A stretch of 35,100 bases of DNA, from contig CAMCDL010000005.1 in assembly GCA_945873565.1 (NCBI GenBank), forward strand, positions 1 to 35,100, written 5' to 3'. Under the pieces are notes generated by a model. The model was not told the origin of the DNA and searched no databases. It was given only the letters and a program-made list of their open reading frames with translations. Of the stretch, positions 10,108-21,235 are shown one piece after another. A program made the position numbers and the translations under genes. The stretch is from an uncultured Selenomonadaceae bacterium (lineage in GTDB: Bacteria > Bacillota > Negativicutes > Selenomonadales > Selenomonadaceae). Position 1 is the stretch's first letter; every line of letters begins with the position of its first letter.

Positions 10108-10138
10108 AAAGCATCACCTGACCAAAACATATAGAAAT

Positions 10139-10158
10139 GGACCGCCTGAAGGCGGCCC
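10139..10158 (-). terminator. Possible terminator hairpin between the ABC transporter gene and tmcAL
   Basis: GGGCCGCCTTCAGGCGGTCC stem-loop (one mismatch) followed by ATTTCTAT on the minus strand. The U-tract is weak. Confidence 0.4.
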
Positions 10159-10173
10159 AATAAACAATCCTGA

Positions 10174-11883
10174 TTAAATATCTTCCAGCTGCCAGCCACC
10201 ATTTCCATCCAGCTTAAGCCGTTTATCATGATAAGCCGCAAGACTGCTTCTATGTCCCACACTGATACATGCCGTATACGGCAGTTCACGCCTGATTAGC
10301 TCATATACACTGCGTTCATTTTCCTCATCAAGAGCTGAGGTTGATTCATCTAGGAAAAGCACCTGTGGTTTATATAGCAGTATCCTGACAAATGCCAGTC
10401 TCTGCTGCTCCCCCAGAGATAATATGCGGCTCCATTCATCCACCTCATCAAGGGATGATGCTAGACCGCCTATGCCAGCCCTTTCCATCAGCTGGGCCAG
10501 ATCATCCGTCTCATTTTCAGGTACCGGCTGAGGATAATAGATTGCCCTTCTTAGGCTTCCTAAAGGCAGATATGGCCGCTGCGGCAGGAACAGGTATCTG
10601 GTCCCCTCCATAAAGGAGGCCTTGCCGCTGCCATAAGGCCATATCCCAGCCAGAGCCCTTAAAAGAGTACTTTTGCCGCAACCCGATCTGCCGGAAATTA
10701 GCAGACGTTCTCCTGGCATCAGATTAAGCTCAAGGCTGTCGATAAGCAGCCTATTATCCGGCAGTCTTACGTTAAAGGTCTCAAGACATACCGCCTTATT
10801 TCCTTCATAGGCTCTGATGAAAGCATCCTCCATACTGTCCACTTCAGCCATATGACCAGTAAAGCCATCAAGACGGCGCAGCACAGCTATATAGCTGGCA
10901 ATGGAATCGTAGCTTTCAACAAAATAAGACAGAGCATCCTGAACCCGTCCAAAGGCAGAAATCGTCTGCATAAGGCCGCCCAGCTGCATTTCACCGCCAA
11001 AATATTTTGGTGCTGCCATAATAAGCGGCACAATTACTGCCAGCTGCGCGTAGCCTTGAATATAAAAATTAAGAAGCTTGGTCTGACGCATAAGGCTCCA
11101 GAAGTTTTTTATTACACAGCTGAAGCGCTCCCTGAACCCCATCAGCTCAGGCTCCTCACCACCATAGAAGGCAATGCTCTCAGCATTTTCCCTGACCCGC
11201 ACCATATTGAAACGGAAATCCGCCTCATAGCGCTGCTGGTCAAAGTTAAGACCTATCAGCTTATGACCCACCTTATCAGCCAGCCAGGTACCGCAGATAG
11301 CATAAAACAGTGATATAAATACCATATAGCCAGGAATCGACAGCACGCTGTCACCAGCCGGAATATCAATGGTTCCTGACAGATTCCACAAAATTACTAC
11401 AAAGGCCGCCAGTATGGTAAGCTGCTTCAGGAGCCCCAATGATAAGGTAAGTGTATAAGTAATGAACTGGTTTATATCCTCAGAAATACGCTGATCCGGA
11501 TTATCCAGATCCGTACCAAGGACCTTCATCCGATAAAATACCTGGTGCCCCATCCAGCTATCCAGATAGCGCCTGGTCATCCAGGTACGCCACCGTATTT
11601 CCAGCATCTGTCTTATATATACTGCGTATACTGCTGCGATAATATAGAAAAAAGCCAGTCCGGAAAACACTCCGATAAGAGGCCAGAACTGATCATAGTC
11701 ATAATTCTGCAGTACGTTATAAAAATCATTATACCAGGTATTAAGCTCCACCATGAAATATACCTGAGCAAGGTTCAGGGCCACAACAACCCCAAGCATT
11801 CCCCGTGCCCACCATTTTTCCTCGGAATTAAGATAGGCCTTGGTAATGTTCCAGCAGGCCTTACACATACTTTTTTTGCTCAT
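10174..11883 (-). CDS. ABC transporter fused permease/ATPase, SbmA/BacA-YddA type
   Basis: 569 aa from ATG at 11883 (ORF track extends to a TTG at 11895). ABC_membrane_2-like N-terminus (NTWYNDFYNVLQ...EIRWRTWMTRRYLDSWMGHQVFYRM...NPDQRISEDINQF) and NBD with Walker A SGRSGCGKSTLLRALAGIWP and signature LSLGEQQRLAFVRILLYKPQVLFLDESTSALDE. Confidence 0.85.
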   Translation of the reverse strand: MSKKSMCKACWNITKAYLNSEEKWWARGMLGVVVALNLAQVYFMVELNTWYNDFYNVLQNYDYDQFWPLIGVFSGLAFFYIIAAVYAVYIRQMLEIRWRTWMTRRYLDSWMGHQVFYRMKVLGTDLDNPDQRISEDINQFITYTLTLSLGLLKQLTILAAFVVILWNLSGTIDIPAGDSVLSIPGYMVFISLFYAICGTWLADKVGHKLIGLNFDQQRYEADFRFNMVRVRENAESIAFYGGEEPELMGFRERFSCVIKNFWSLMRQTKLLNFYIQGYAQLAVIVPLIMAAPKYFGGEMQLGGLMQTISAFGRVQDALSYFVESYDSIASYIAVLRRLDGFTGHMAEVDSMEDAFIRAYEGNKAVCLETFNVRLPDNRLLIDSLELNLMPGERLLISGRSGCGKSTLLRALAGIWPYGSGKASFMEGTRYLFLPQRPYLPLGSLRRAIYYPQPVPENETDDLAQLMERAGIGGLASSLDEVDEWSRILSLGEQQRLAFVRILLYKPQVLFLDESTSALDEENERSVYELIRRELPYTACISVGHRSSLAAYHDKRLKLDGNGGWQLEDI

Positions 11884-11891
11884 AGTTTCCC

Positions 11892-12665
11892 TCAATAATT
11901 AACTTTATATAGATACAGCCCCTTAGCCGGTGCTGTTGCACCGGCCTTTGTCCTGTCAAGTGACTCCATTATTGCTTTAAAGCCCCCTGGTGTCAGCCTT
12001 CCCATGCCGACATTTGCCAGGGTTCCCACCATATTCCTGACCTGATGATAAAGAAAGCCATTGGCAAAGAAGCTGATTATCAGCATTCTTCCCTCCTGCT
12101 TAATATCTGCATCATAAATGGTGCGCACTGGTGAAACCGGCGGCCCCCCTGCTGCCCTGAAGGCAGAAAAATCATGGGTTCCCTTAAGCATATCGAGGCA
12201 CAGCCTCATAGCTTCTATATCCAGCTTTTTCCTGATATGCCAGGCATTGTTCCTTAGGAATGGATCTGGCAGGGCTGAATTCAATATCTTATATATATAT
12301 GTCTTGCTTTTAGCACTGTGACGGGCACTGAAATCTCTATCGGCCTCCTCAGCCTCCAGCACTGCTATATCCTCTGGCAGCAGGCTATTAGCCGCCCTGG
12401 GAACATTTTCCAGAGGTATAGTGCCATCAGTAAAGAAGTTTACAACCTGTCCATAGGCATGTACTCCAGCATCTGTACGTCCCGAGGCTGCCATCTCTAT
12501 AGTATCTCCAAATACCCGTTCCAGTACCTCCTCCAGCACATTCTGGACAGCTATTACTGGCGGATTCTGATACTGAAAGCCATGGTATGCCGTACCATCA
12601 TATGCCACTGTCAGGCGCACATTCCGTGCCCTTTTTTTCATTTCTTCCTTATGTTCCTGGCGCAT
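11892..12665 (-). CDS. truA: tRNA pseudouridine(38-40) synthase
   Basis: 257-aa ORF with LTVAYDGTAYHGFQYQ, ASGRTDAGVHAYGQVVNF and FFANGFLYHQVRNMVGTL. Confidence 0.95.
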   Translation of the reverse strand: MRQEHKEEMKKRARNVRLTVAYDGTAYHGFQYQNPPVIAVQNVLEEVLERVFGDTIEMAASGRTDAGVHAYGQVVNFFTDGTIPLENVPRAANSLLPEDIAVLEAEEADRDFSARHSAKSKTYIYKILNSALPDPFLRNNAWHIRKKLDIEAMRLCLDMLKGTHDFSAFRAAGGPPVSPVRTIYDADIKQEGRMLIISFFANGFLYHQVRNMVGTLANVGMGRLTPGGFKAIMESLDRTKAGATAPAKGLYLYKVNY

Positions 12666-12666
12666 A

Positions 12667-13470
12667 TCATATCCCCAGATAAGTCAGTGCCGCCAGGCCT
12701 GATAACAGGACTGCAAAGCAGGCTATGCAATAATAATCAAGTTTTCCAACCTTAAGCCTTTTCATACGAGTACGTCCCGTACCGCCCCTATAGCAGCGTG
12801 CTTCCATGGCAATAGCCAAATCATCTGCCCGTCTGAAGGCAGATATAAACAGCGGCACCAGTATCGGCACCAGCATCTTGGCACGCCTGATAAGGCTGCC
12901 AGAAGAAAAATCAGTGCCGCGGCACTGCTGTGCCTTCATGATTTTATCAGTTTCCTCAATAAGGGTAGGTATAAAGCGGAGAGCAATAGTCATCATCATG
13001 GCCAGCTCATGAGCAGGAAAGCCCACCTTCTTCAGCGGTTTCAGAATATCCTCAAGGGCATCCGTCAAGGCCAGCGGCGATGTAGTGTACATCAGAAGCG
13101 ATGATGCAGTAATAAGCAAAATCAGCCTCAATGATATAAGAAATCCCCTGTCCAGTCCTTCCCAGGTCATGGTAAAGGCCAATATTTTTGCAATTTCCTC
13201 GCCTGGTGTGCTAAATAGATGAATAATAAATGTAAACAGGATTATCCACATTATCGGGCGCACTGATTTCAGTATCATAATTACAGACAGACCACTCATA
13301 AGAATCAGGCCCAGGGTTACAGCTGTCATCAATGCATAGCTTCCATGACCATCCATCAGAAATATAGCCACAACATATAAAAATAACAATATAATCTTCA
13401 CCCTTGGATCCATTCGGTGAAGAAGGGAAGCACCAGGCATAAATTGGCCCAGCGTCATTTCTGTAAGCAT
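12667..13470 (-). CDS. ecfT: Energy-coupling factor transporter transmembrane protein
   Basis: 267-aa hydrophobic ORF, HRMDPRVKIILLFLYVVAIF N-terminus, AMEARCYRGG motif; adjacent to two ECF ATPase genes. Confidence 0.93.
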   Translation of the reverse strand: MLTEMTLGQFMPGASLLHRMDPRVKIILLFLYVVAIFLMDGHGSYALMTAVTLGLILMSGLSVIMILKSVRPIMWIILFTFIIHLFSTPGEEIAKILAFTMTWEGLDRGFLISLRLILLITASSLLMYTTSPLALTDALEDILKPLKKVGFPAHELAMMMTIALRFIPTLIEETDKIMKAQQCRGTDFSSGSLIRRAKMLVPILVPLFISAFRRADDLAIAMEARCYRGGTGRTRMKRLKVGKLDYYCIACFAVLLSGLAALTYLGI

Positions 13471-14327
13471 TTTTCCTTCCTCCTGAGAGCGTCCTGTATC
13501 AGAGATACACCTTTCTGAATAGTGTAGGCTGAGCCCTCAATGTCCATACCAGCTGTCTTAAGGGACTCAATTATAAGGCTCATTTTGGGGGCCATCAGTC
13601 CAGCAGACAGAATTACCTCGCTTTCCTCGAAGACCTCCTCTGGAGCACCCTCCAAAAGGAGCTCTCCCTGCTTCATGATAATAACCTTATCGGCAAGGCG
13701 AGCGATATCCTCCATATTATGGGAGATGAAAATAATAGTGATTCCCTGCTTGTCATGCAGCGCTTTTATTTTTCTTAACAGATCCTCCCGTCCTCTCGGA
13801 TCAAGTCCTGCTACCGGCTCATCTAACACCAGGTATTTAGGCTTCATGGCGATAATTCCGGCTATAGCAGCACGGCGCATCTGTCCGCCTGAAAGCTGAA
13901 ATGGCGAACGCTTCGCGTATGTGTCATAGTCGAGGTTTACAAAGTTCATTGCCTCCCTGACTCTTGCTTGTATTTCTTCCTCGCTGAGCCCCATATTACG
14001 TGGGCCGAAAGCAATATCCTTTTCTACCGTTTCTTCAAACAGCTGATGCTCAGCATACTGGAAAACCATACCCACCAGCCTTTTGGCCATCCTTGCAGTA
14101 ACAGTATCCTCATTTATATTGATACCATCCACCTCTACCACACCATCGGATGGCTTCAAAAGGCCATTAAGCTGCTGAATAAGTGTGGATTTCCCTGAGC
14201 CTGTATGTCCAGCGATAGCAGTAATTCGGCCCTCTGGGATTTCCAGCGAAACATTCTTCAGAGCCTGCCGCTCAAAAGGGGTTCCCGGCATATATACATA
14301 GCTTACATTTTCAAGATTTATTGACAT
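13455..14327 (-). CDS. ecfA2: Energy-coupling factor transporter ATPase (EcfA2)
   Basis: 290-aa ORF with Walker [22 protein letters not shown], signature [36 protein letters not shown]. Confidence 0.93.
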   Translation of the reverse strand: MSINLENVSYVYMPGTPFERQALKNVSLEIPEGRITAIAGHTGSGKSTLIQQLNGLLKPSDGVVEVDGININEDTVTARMAKRLVGMVFQYAEHQLFEETVEKDIAFGPRNMGLSEEEIQARVREAMNFVNLDYDTYAKRSPFQLSGGQMRRAAIAGIIAMKPKYLVLDEPVAGLDPRGREDLLRKIKALHDKQGITIIFISHNMEDIARLADKVIIMKQGELLLEGAPEEVFEESEVILSAGLMAPKMSLIIESLKTAGMDIEGSAYTIQKGVSLIQDALRRKEKCLQK

Positions 14328-15148
14328 AGGGCGTTCACCAGCTCCTCTGTAGTCATTATTCCCTCAGGAATATTTTCCCCTCTGTCCTTTAAACGGAAGG
14401 CAACCTCAGCGACTACAGGCACATCAAGCCCCATCCGCTTCATAGATATAGCATCCGAAAAAATTTCTCTCGGTGTTCCTTCCTTTACTACCTTCCCTTT
14501 ATCCATAACTATAACCCTATCAGCCAGGGCTGCCTCATCCATAAAGTGAGTTATGTTGATAATAGTTATGGAATGATCATGGTTAAGCTGCTTTACAGTG
14601 GACATTACCTCAAGGCGTCCCTGAGGATCCAGCATAGCTGTAGGCTCATCTAGTACCAGGCATTGAGGATTCATTGCTATAGCTCCAGCAATGGCAATGC
14701 GCTGCTTCTGTCCACCAGATAACAGATGAGGAGCAAAGCTACGATAATCCTCCATATCTACCGCTGCCAATGCGGAGGCTACATGCTCTTTTATCAGTGA
14801 TGGCTTCATGCCAATGTTTTCCGGGCCAAAGGCCACATCATCCTCAACAATGGCGGCAATTATCTGATTATCAGGATTCTGGAAAACCATGCCTATCTGC
14901 TGGCGTATATCCCACAGAAGCTTTTCATCGGAGGTATCCCTTCCGCCTACAAAGCATTTGCCTGAGGCAGGCTGCAGAAGTGCATTAAAATGCTTGGCCA
15001 GGGTTGACTTGCCTGAGCCATTAGTCCCCAGAATGGTAACAAACTCTCCTTCTTTAATTGAAAGAGATACATTGTCCAGAGCCTTGTATTCATTTTCCAT
15101 GCCCTGATTATATATATGAGTCAGATTTTCACATCTTATAAAATCCAA
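14318..15148 (-). CDS. ecfA1: Energy-coupling factor transporter ATPase (EcfA1)
   Basis: Walker [22 protein letters not shown], signature [37 protein letters not shown]. Likely start is TTG at 15148 (AGAGGTGG-AGCGA-TTG-GAT, giving [16 protein letters not shown]) rather than 15181. Confidence 0.92.
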   Translation of the reverse strand: MDFIRCENLTHIYNQGMENEYKALDNVSLSIKEGEFVTILGTNGSGKSTLAKHFNALLQPASGKCFVGGRDTSDEKLLWDIRQQIGMVFQNPDNQIIAAIVEDDVAFGPENIGMKPSLIKEHVASALAAVDMEDYRSFAPHLLSGGQKQRIAIAGAIAMNPQCLVLDEPTAMLDPQGRLEVMSTVKQLNHDHSITIINITHFMDEAALADRVIVMDKGKVVKEGTPREIFSDAISMKRMGLDVPVVAEVAFRLKDRGENIPEGIMTTEELVNALCQ

Positions 15149-15269
15149 TCGCTCCACCTCTATTAATAAATGCCGCAGCATTTAACGCCTTAAGAACCAT
15201 TATCTCATAATTATATCACAGAAATACTATTGTGCACAGAAATCAGCTTAATAAATTGGACACAAAAAA

Positions 15270-15290
15270 GAGGTGGTATAAAACCACCTC
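15270..15290 (-). terminator. Rho-independent terminator after rplQ
   Basis: GAGGTGGT/ACCACCTC 8-bp stem, loop 5 nt, followed by TTTTTTGTG on the minus strand. Confidence 0.85.
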
Positions 15291-15310
15291 TGATTGTTAA
15301 AGCAATTATA

Positions 15311-15652
15311 TTACTTTACGAGCTCAAGGATAACCATTGGAGCTGCGTCACCACGACGAACGCCAAGCTTCAGGATACGGGTGTAGCCGCCCTGACGATC
15401 CTTGTACTGCTCAGCGATTTCGCTGAACAGCTTTCTAACAACATCCTCATCTGCAAGCTGAGCAATAGCCTGACGACGAGCTGCCAGATCACCGCGCTTA
15501 GCCAGGGTGATCAGCTGCTCTGCGAGACCAGAAACCTCTTTAGCCTTTGCCTCAGTGGTCTCGATGCGCTCATACTTGAAGAGAGAGGTCAGAATGCTCT
15601 TGAACAGTGCCTTACGTGCACTGGAATCACGACCTAATTTTCTGTAAGCCAT
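15311..15652 (-). CDS. rplQ: 50S ribosomal protein L17
   Basis: [40 protein letters not shown]. Confidence 0.97.
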   Translation of the reverse strand: MAYRKLGRDSSARKALFKSILTSLFKYERIETTEAKAKEVSGLAEQLITLAKRGDLAARRQAIAQLADEDVVRKLFSEIAEQYKDRQGGYTRILKLGVRRGDAAPMVILELVK

Positions 15653-15668
15653 CTATTTCCCTCTTTCC

Positions 15669-16640
15669 TTAATCATCAAATTCTTTCAAAGATAAGTTTA
15701 ATTCCTGAAGCTTCTTCTTAACCTCGTCCATGGACTTTCTGCCAAGGTTTCTAACCTTCATCATGTCGTCCTCGGTCTTGTTTACAAGATCAGCTACAGT
15801 ATTAATGCCTGCTCGCTTCAAGCAGTTGTAGGAACGTACTGAAAGATCAAGATCCTCAATAGTAGTCTCCAGAACCTTTGAGGTCTCATCATCCTCAGGC
15901 TCATTGAAGGTACCTCCCTCAGTCACCTCAATCTCCTCAGGCAGACCAGCCATGGTCTGGAAGAGTCTGAGATGAGCTACCATAATGCTGGCAGACTTAG
16001 AAACAGCCTCCTCAGGACGGATAGAACCATCAGTCCATACCTCCAGGGTCAGCTTGTCATAATCGGTAACATTACCTACACGAGTGTTGTTTACTGTGTA
16101 GTTAACGCGACGGATTGGGGAGAAAATTGAATCTATAGGTATAACACCTATTTCCTGATCTGGCTTCTTGTTCTTGTCAGAAGGAACATAGCCGCGGCCG
16201 CGCTCAACCTTCATTTCAATATGCAGCTCGCCATCTGCGTTTACAGTTGCGATGTGCAGATCAGGATTAAGAATCTCTACATCAGCACCGTCAGCATTCA
16301 TAATATCTGCTGCAGTAACTTCCTTTTCACCGCTCACATCAATGCGAACAGTCTGTGATTCCTCATCGCCATGCATTTTCATGCAGACTTCTTTAAGATT
16401 CAGGATGATATTAGTAACATCATCGCGAACCCCAGGAACCGTGGAGAACTCATGTAGTACGCCTTCAATGCGAATCGCAGTGATAGCCGCACCTGGTAAT
16501 GAGGATAAAAGTATACGGCGCAAGCTATTACCTATGGTAGTACCATAGCCACGCTCTAACGGCTCGCATACAAACTTGCCATACTGGTTATCCTCGCTGA
16601 TTTCCACTATCTCAATCTTTGGCTTCTCGATTTCGATCAT
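15669..16640 (-). CDS. rpoA: DNA-directed RNA polymerase subunit alpha
   Basis: 323 aa; [24 protein letters not shown] and alpha-[48 protein letters not shown]. Confidence 0.98.
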   Translation of the reverse strand: MIEIEKPKIEIVEISEDNQYGKFVCEPLERGYGTTIGNSLRRILLSSLPGAAITAIRIEGVLHEFSTVPGVRDDVTNIILNLKEVCMKMHGDEESQTVRIDVSGEKEVTAADIMNADGADVEILNPDLHIATVNADGELHIEMKVERGRGYVPSDKNKKPDQEIGVIPIDSIFSPIRRVNYTVNNTRVGNVTDYDKLTLEVWTDGSIRPEEAVSKSASIMVAHLRLFQTMAGLPEEIEVTEGGTFNEPEDDETSKVLETTIEDLDLSVRSYNCLKRAGINTVADLVNKTEDDMMKVRNLGRKSMDEVKKKLQELNLSLKEFDD

Positions 16641-16708
16641 CTGGAATTGCCCTCCTCAATAATTCTATGCAGTTATGAACTATAATAATTAGAACAAACT
16701 CACAGAAA

Positions 16709-17305
16709 TTATCTGGAGTACAACTCTACGATTGCCTGGCTGTCAACAGGAATATCGCTTACATCTTCAGCACCTGGGAATCTCTCAATCTTGCCGCTGA
16801 GGCTGGTAGCATCAGCAGTAATCCATGCTGGAGTAGTCAGGGTATTATTGGACTCAGCCAGAGCCTTGAAGAATGCATTGGACTTGCTCTTCTCAGCTAC
16901 TGCAACAACATCACCAACGCAAATCATTGCGGATGGGATATCAAGGCGCTTGCCATTTACAGTGATATGACCATGACGAACGATCTGACGAGCCTGCTTA
17001 CGGGTAGAAGCAAAGCCCAGACGATATACAACGTTGTCAATTCTACGCTCGAGAAGGCTCAGGAGGTTCTCACCAGTAACGCCCTGCATCTTCTTAGCCT
17101 TGTTATAGTAAGAACGGAACTGCTTCTCCAGCACACCGTAAATGAACTTAGCCTTCTGCTTTTCCTTCAGCTGAGTGCCATACTCGCTTACCTTGCCACG
17201 AGTGCGGCGAGGCTGACGATTGGAGCTCTTGCTCAGGCCAATAACGCCTGGCTCAAGACCCAGTGCGCGACATCTCTTCAGCTCTGGTACTCTATCAATT
17301 GCCAT
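16709..17305 (-). CDS. rpsD: 30S ribosomal protein S4
   Basis: 198 aa; LEPGVIGL...EKQKAKFIYGVLEKQFRSYYNKA, S4 domain RRIDNVVYRLGFASTRKQARQIVRHGHITVNGK. Confidence 0.97.
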   Translation of the reverse strand: MAIDRVPELKRCRALGLEPGVIGLSKSSNRQPRRTRGKVSEYGTQLKEKQKAKFIYGVLEKQFRSYYNKAKKMQGVTGENLLSLLERRIDNVVYRLGFASTRKQARQIVRHGHITVNGKRLDIPSAMICVGDVVAVAEKSKSNAFFKALAESNNTLTTPAWITADATSLSGKIERFPGAEDVSDIPVDSQAIVELYSR

Positions 17306-17322
17306 TTATTTTGCTCCTTCCA

Positions 17323-17715
17323 TTATACTCTTCTACGCTTTGGTGGACGGCAACCATTGTGAGGAATTGGGGTAACATCCTTAATCATGTTAACCTCAAG
17401 ACCAGTTGCCTGCAGGGAACGGATTGCTGCCTCACGGCCAGCACCAGGACCCTTAACGTATACTTCAACCTGCTTCAAGCCATGCTCCATAGCAGCCTTT
17501 GCAGCAACCTCTGCTGCCATCTGAGCTGCAAATGGAGTGCTCTTTCTGGAACCACGGAAACCGAGTCCGCCAGCAGATGCCCAGGAAAGTGCGTTACCAT
17601 TCTTATCAGTCAGGGTAACGATGGTATTATTGAATGTGGAGCTGATATGAGCCACGCCATATTCTATATTTTTACGGTCCTTTTTCTTAGGACGTACAGA
17701 CTTCTTAACTGCCAC
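17323..17715 (-). CDS. rpsK: 30S ribosomal protein S11
   Basis: 130 aa; [46 protein letters not shown]. Confidence 0.97.
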   Translation of the reverse strand: MAVKKSVRPKKKDRKNIEYGVAHISSTFNNTIVTLTDKNGNALSWASAGGLGFRGSRKSTPFAAQMAAEVAAKAAMEHGLKQVEVYVKGPGAGREAAIRSLQATGLEVNMIKDVTPIPHNGCRPPKRRRV

Positions 17716-17729
17716 TCTTTAGCCCTCCC

Positions 17730-18098
17730 TTACTTCTTCTTGCCTGCAACAGCCTTTTTAGGGCCCTTGCGAGTGCGTGCGTTGTTCTTGGTATTCTGTC
17801 CGCGAACTGGGAGACCCATACGATGACGGCGGCCTCTATAGCAGCCGATCTCAACGAGTCGCTTAATGTTCAGGGACTGCTCACGACGAAGGTCACCTTC
17901 AACGATAACCTGCTTGTCAATGATGTCGCGGAGCTTTACAACCTCATCCTCAGTCAGATCGCGAGTACGGGTATCAGGATTGATACCAGTCTCAGCCAGA
18001 AGCTTCTGGGAAGTCTTCAGACCTATACCAAAGATGTATGTTAAAGCAATCTCAATTCTCTTATCACGTGGCAAATCTACACCGGCAATACGTGCCAT
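17730..18098 (-). CDS. rpsM: 30S ribosomal protein S13
   Basis: 122 aa; [26 protein letters not shown]...[28 protein letters not shown]. Confidence 0.97.
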   Translation of the reverse strand: MARIAGVDLPRDKRIEIALTYIFGIGLKTSQKLLAETGINPDTRTRDLTEDEVVKLRDIIDKQVIVEGDLRREQSLNIKRLVEIGCYRGRRHRMGLPVRGQNTKNNARTRKGPKKAVAGKKK

Positions 18099-18121
18099 AA
18101 CTTAAAGCACCTCCTTCTTAA

Positions 18122-18235
18122 TTATCCTTGTCTCTGCTTATGTTTTGGATTCTCGCAAATAACCATTATATGGCCCTTGCGCTTAATAACCTTGCATTTT
18201 TCACAAATTGGTTTAACCGATGGCTTAACTTTCAT
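18122..18235 (-). CDS. rpmJ: 50S ribosomal protein L36 (zinc-binding form)
   Basis: Not in the ORF track. Hand translation gives [37 protein letters not shown] (37 aa), ATG at 18235, TAA at 18122-18124, in the canonical infA-rpmJ-rpsM position. Confidence 0.97.
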   Translation of the reverse strand: MKVKPSVKPICEKCKVIKRKGHIMVICENPKHKQRQG

Positions 18236-18289
18236 TGCGCTATGCCCCTTTCATGCCAATTCATCCGGAGATTCTCATCGTCCTTCAGA

Positions 18290-18508
18290 TTATTTAAAAC
18301 GATAGGTGATACGGCCCCGAGTCAAGTCGTATGGTGTCAGCTCAATGGTGACCTTATCTCCTGGCAGAATGCGTATAAAATTCATGCGAATCTTACCGGA
18401 AACATGCGCCAGGACAACATGACCGTTCTCCAGCTCAACCTGAAACATCGCGTTTGGCAATGCCTCAAGGACCTTACCCTCAACTTCAATTACATCTTGC
18501 TTAGACAT
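18290..18508 (-). CDS. infA: Translation initiation factor IF-1
   Basis: 72 aa; [72 protein letters not shown]. Confidence 0.97.
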   Translation of the reverse strand: MSKQDVIEVEGKVLEALPNAMFQVELENGHVVLAHVSGKIRMNFIRILPGDKVTIELTPYDLTRGRITYRFK

Positions 18509-18656
18509 AGGTGATAAAACTCCTTAGTGTCATAACTTCAGGGAAGGCAGGCCGCTGAGCGGCCATTTTCCCGGTACATCAGCAGCCAAGGCTGCTGTCA
18601 AGATTCATATATTTTCGGTGAATTATCCAAGCCTTCCGGCAGGATGCCGATAACTC

Positions 18657-19301
18657 TTAATCTTTCAGGATATCAACGATGTCTGCAAAAACTTTGCCGA
18701 TTTCCTGTCTGCCATCAACCTCTACATAAAGGCCAGCCTTAGTGTAGTAATCAATCAATGGCTTAGTCTGTGCATCATAAACGGACAACCGGTTCTTCAT
18801 TGTTTCCTCGGTGTCATCTGGACGCTGGAACAGCTCGCCGCCGCACTCATCACACACGCCTTCAACCTTGGAAGGGTTGAACTTTATGTGATATGTCGCA
18901 CCGCAGCTCTTGCAGATCCTTCTGCCGACTGCTCTCTCTACGAGATCAGCGCTAGGAACATTTACATCCAGCACGCTCTTCAGCTTCAGCCCAAGATCAC
19001 TGAGAATCTCTGTCAGGGCATCAGCCTGCTCTACTGTGCGAGGGAATCCATCCAGAATAAAGCCCTTCTTGCAATCATCCTGAGAGAGTCTCTCGCGGAC
19101 AATGCCGATTGTGATTTCATCTGGAACAAGGTTTCCTGCATCAATGCATGCTTTCGCCTGCTTTCCAAGCTCAGTACCAGCCTTGATAGCGGCACGGAAC
19201 ATGTCACCAGTAGATATGTGGGAAATAGTGAACTCTTTGACAAGATTTGCCGCCTGAGTGCCTTTACCAGCACCAGGAGGTCCCATTAACAGGATATGCA
19301 T
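18657..19301 (-). CDS. adk: Adenylate kinase (zinc-lid type)
   Basis: [31 protein letters not shown], four-Cys lid (CKSCGATYH...CDECGG). ATG at 19301 preceded by GGAGG. Confidence 0.97.
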   Translation of the reverse strand: MHILLMGPPGAGKGTQAANLVKEFTISHISTGDMFRAAIKAGTELGKQAKACIDAGNLVPDEITIGIVRERLSQDDCKKGFILDGFPRTVEQADALTEILSDLGLKLKSVLDVNVPSADLVERAVGRRICKSCGATYHIKFNPSKVEGVCDECGGELFQRPDDTEETMKNRLSVYDAQTKPLIDYYTKAGLYVEVDGRQEIGKVFADIVDILKD

Positions 19302-19312
19302 CAAATTTCCTC

Positions 19313-20569
19313 CTATTTCATAAAACCTTGGTAATGGCGCATTACAACCAGGCTTTCAATCTGCTTCATGGTGTCAAGGCCAACACCTACAACAATCAGC
19401 AGCGCGGTACCACCAAAGTTAACGCCCTCGATGTGAGTTGCGCTAGCCAGCATTGTTGGCAGTATCGCGATGAATGCCAGGAAAACTGCACCCGCAAGCG
19501 TGATACGAGTCATGACATGATCTAAATATTCTGCCGTTGGCTCACCCGGGCGAATACCCGGGATAAAGCCACCGTATTTTTTCAGATTCTCTGCCATATC
19601 CGATATCTTTACAGTAACCGCGGTGTAGAAATACGTGAAGAAGATAATCAGCACTGCATAGCAGGTTGATTGTAGCGGTGTACCCCACGCAAAATACCCG
19701 GCGAAAGTCTTTACCCAGGGGATATCAATAAACTGGGCAATGGTTACTGGAAACATCAGCACGGATGACGCAAAGATTATTGGAATTACACCCGCCTGGT
19801 TAACCTTCAGCGGAATGTGACTTGAATGACCGCCGTAAGAACCGCGGCCAACTACGCGCTTAGCGTAAGAAACTGGTATCCTGCGATATGCGGTATGTAC
19901 TGCTATTACAAATACAATCATCGCAATCGCAACTATTGCAAAGAAGAACACGTTTATATAACTTACGGTTCCAGCCTGCAGATAATTATACATCTTTCCG
20001 ATGTTACTTGGCAATGCTGCAACTATACCGGCGAAGATTATCAGTGATATACCGTTTCCTACGCCGTTAGCAGTTATCTGCTCACCAACCCACATCAGGA
20101 ATATTGTGCCGGCAGTCAAGGTGATTGCAACAATCAGGATTGATACCGGACTTGGATTAAGCAGTGCTGACTTCAAGCCGATGGACATTCCGATGGCCTG
20201 GAAAAAAGCAAGCACTACAGTGAAGTAACGAGTAACCCTGGTGGTTTTTCTGTGACCCTCCTCGCCCTCTTTTCTCCACTGCTCAAGTGTAGGAACTACT
20301 ACATTGAGAAGCTGGATAATAATCGATGCGTTAATGTAAGGGGTTATACTCATCGCAAATATTGAGAACTTGCTGAGAGCACCACCAGAGAACAGATCCA
20401 TCAGACCGAAAAGGCTTCCATTATTAAACAGTGCCTCAATGGCAGTTGGATCAACACCAGGTACCGGAATGTGGGTACCCATACGGAATACCGCAAACAT
20501 TATCAGGGTAAAGGTTACCTTATCCCTGAGCTCAGGTATCTTGTATATATTTGAGAGAGCTGATAACAA
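19313..20569 (-). CDS. secY: Preprotein translocase subunit SecY
   Basis: 418 aa, multi-[50 protein letters not shown]. Confidence 0.98.
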   Translation of the reverse strand: MLSALSNIYKIPELRDKVTFTLIMFAVFRMGTHIPVPGVDPTAIEALFNNGSLFGLMDLFSGGALSKFSIFAMSITPYINASIIIQLLNVVVPTLEQWRKEGEEGHRKTTRVTRYFTVVLAFFQAIGMSIGLKSALLNPSPVSILIVAITLTAGTIFLMWVGEQITANGVGNGISLIIFAGIVAALPSNIGKMYNYLQAGTVSYINVFFFAIVAIAMIVFVIAVHTAYRRIPVSYAKRVVGRGSYGGHSSHIPLKVNQAGVIPIIFASSVLMFPVTIAQFIDIPWVKTFAGYFAWGTPLQSTCYAVLIIFFTYFYTAVTVKISDMAENLKKYGGFIPGIRPGEPTAEYLDHVMTRITLAGAVFLAFIAILPTMLASATHIEGVNFGGTALLIVVGVGLDTMKQIESLVVMRHYQGFMK

Positions 20570-20570
20570 A

Positions 20571-21011
20571 TCAGATCACCTCAATTTTACCGCCTGCTGC
20601 TTCAATTTTGCTCTGTGCGGTCTTGGTAAAGCCGTTTGCCACAACAGTGAGCTTCTTAGTCAGTTCGCCATTGCCCAGAATACGGATACCATCACGAACG
20701 TTCTTGAGAATACCAATCTCAATTAATGCAACTGCATCAACAGTAGCACCATCCTCAAAGCGATTCAGAGTCTCAACATTAATCTCTGCATACTCATTAG
20801 CAAAGATATTCTTGAAACCGCGCTTTGGAAGTCTGCGGTACAGAGGCATCTGACCGCCCTCAAAACCGGTACGAACGCCGCCGCCAGCACGGGATTTCTG
20901 ACCCTTCATGCCTTTGCCGGAAGTCTTACCATTACCGCTGCCCAGGCCGCGACCTACACGGAAAGCCTTCTTGCGAGCGCCAGTAGCAGGGGACAATTCA
21001 TTTAACTGCAT
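20571..21011 (-). CDS. rplO: 50S ribosomal protein L15
   Basis: 146 aa; [49 protein letters not shown]. Confidence 0.97.
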   Translation of the reverse strand: MQLNELSPATGARKKAFRVGRGLGSGNGKTSGKGMKGQKSRAGGGVRTGFEGGQMPLYRRLPKRGFKNIFANEYAEINVETLNRFEDGATVDAVALIEIGILKNVRDGIRILGNGELTKKLTVVANGFTKTAQSKIEAAGGKIEVI

Positions 21012-21035
21012 TATCTAGTGCACCTCCTTGAGATC

Positions 21036-21221
21036 TCAGGCCTGAACTTCTTCAACGGTAACGAGATGCTCAACCTTGTGGATCTGACCACGGATTGACT
21101 CGTTATCTGGAAGCTCTACTGAGGAATTCAACTTCTTGAGACCCAATGCCTTAACAGTATCACGCTGAGTAGCTGGTCTGCCAATCAGGCTTCTGGTAAG
21201 GGTAATCTTCAAATTTGCCAT
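21036..21221 (-). CDS. rpmD: 50S ribosomal protein L30
   Basis: 61 aa; [51 protein letters not shown]. Confidence 0.96.
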   Translation of the reverse strand: MANLKITLTRSLIGRPATQRDTVKALGLKKLNSSVELPDNESIRGQIHKVEHLVTVEEVQA

Positions 21222-21235
21222 TGTGATTTACCTCC

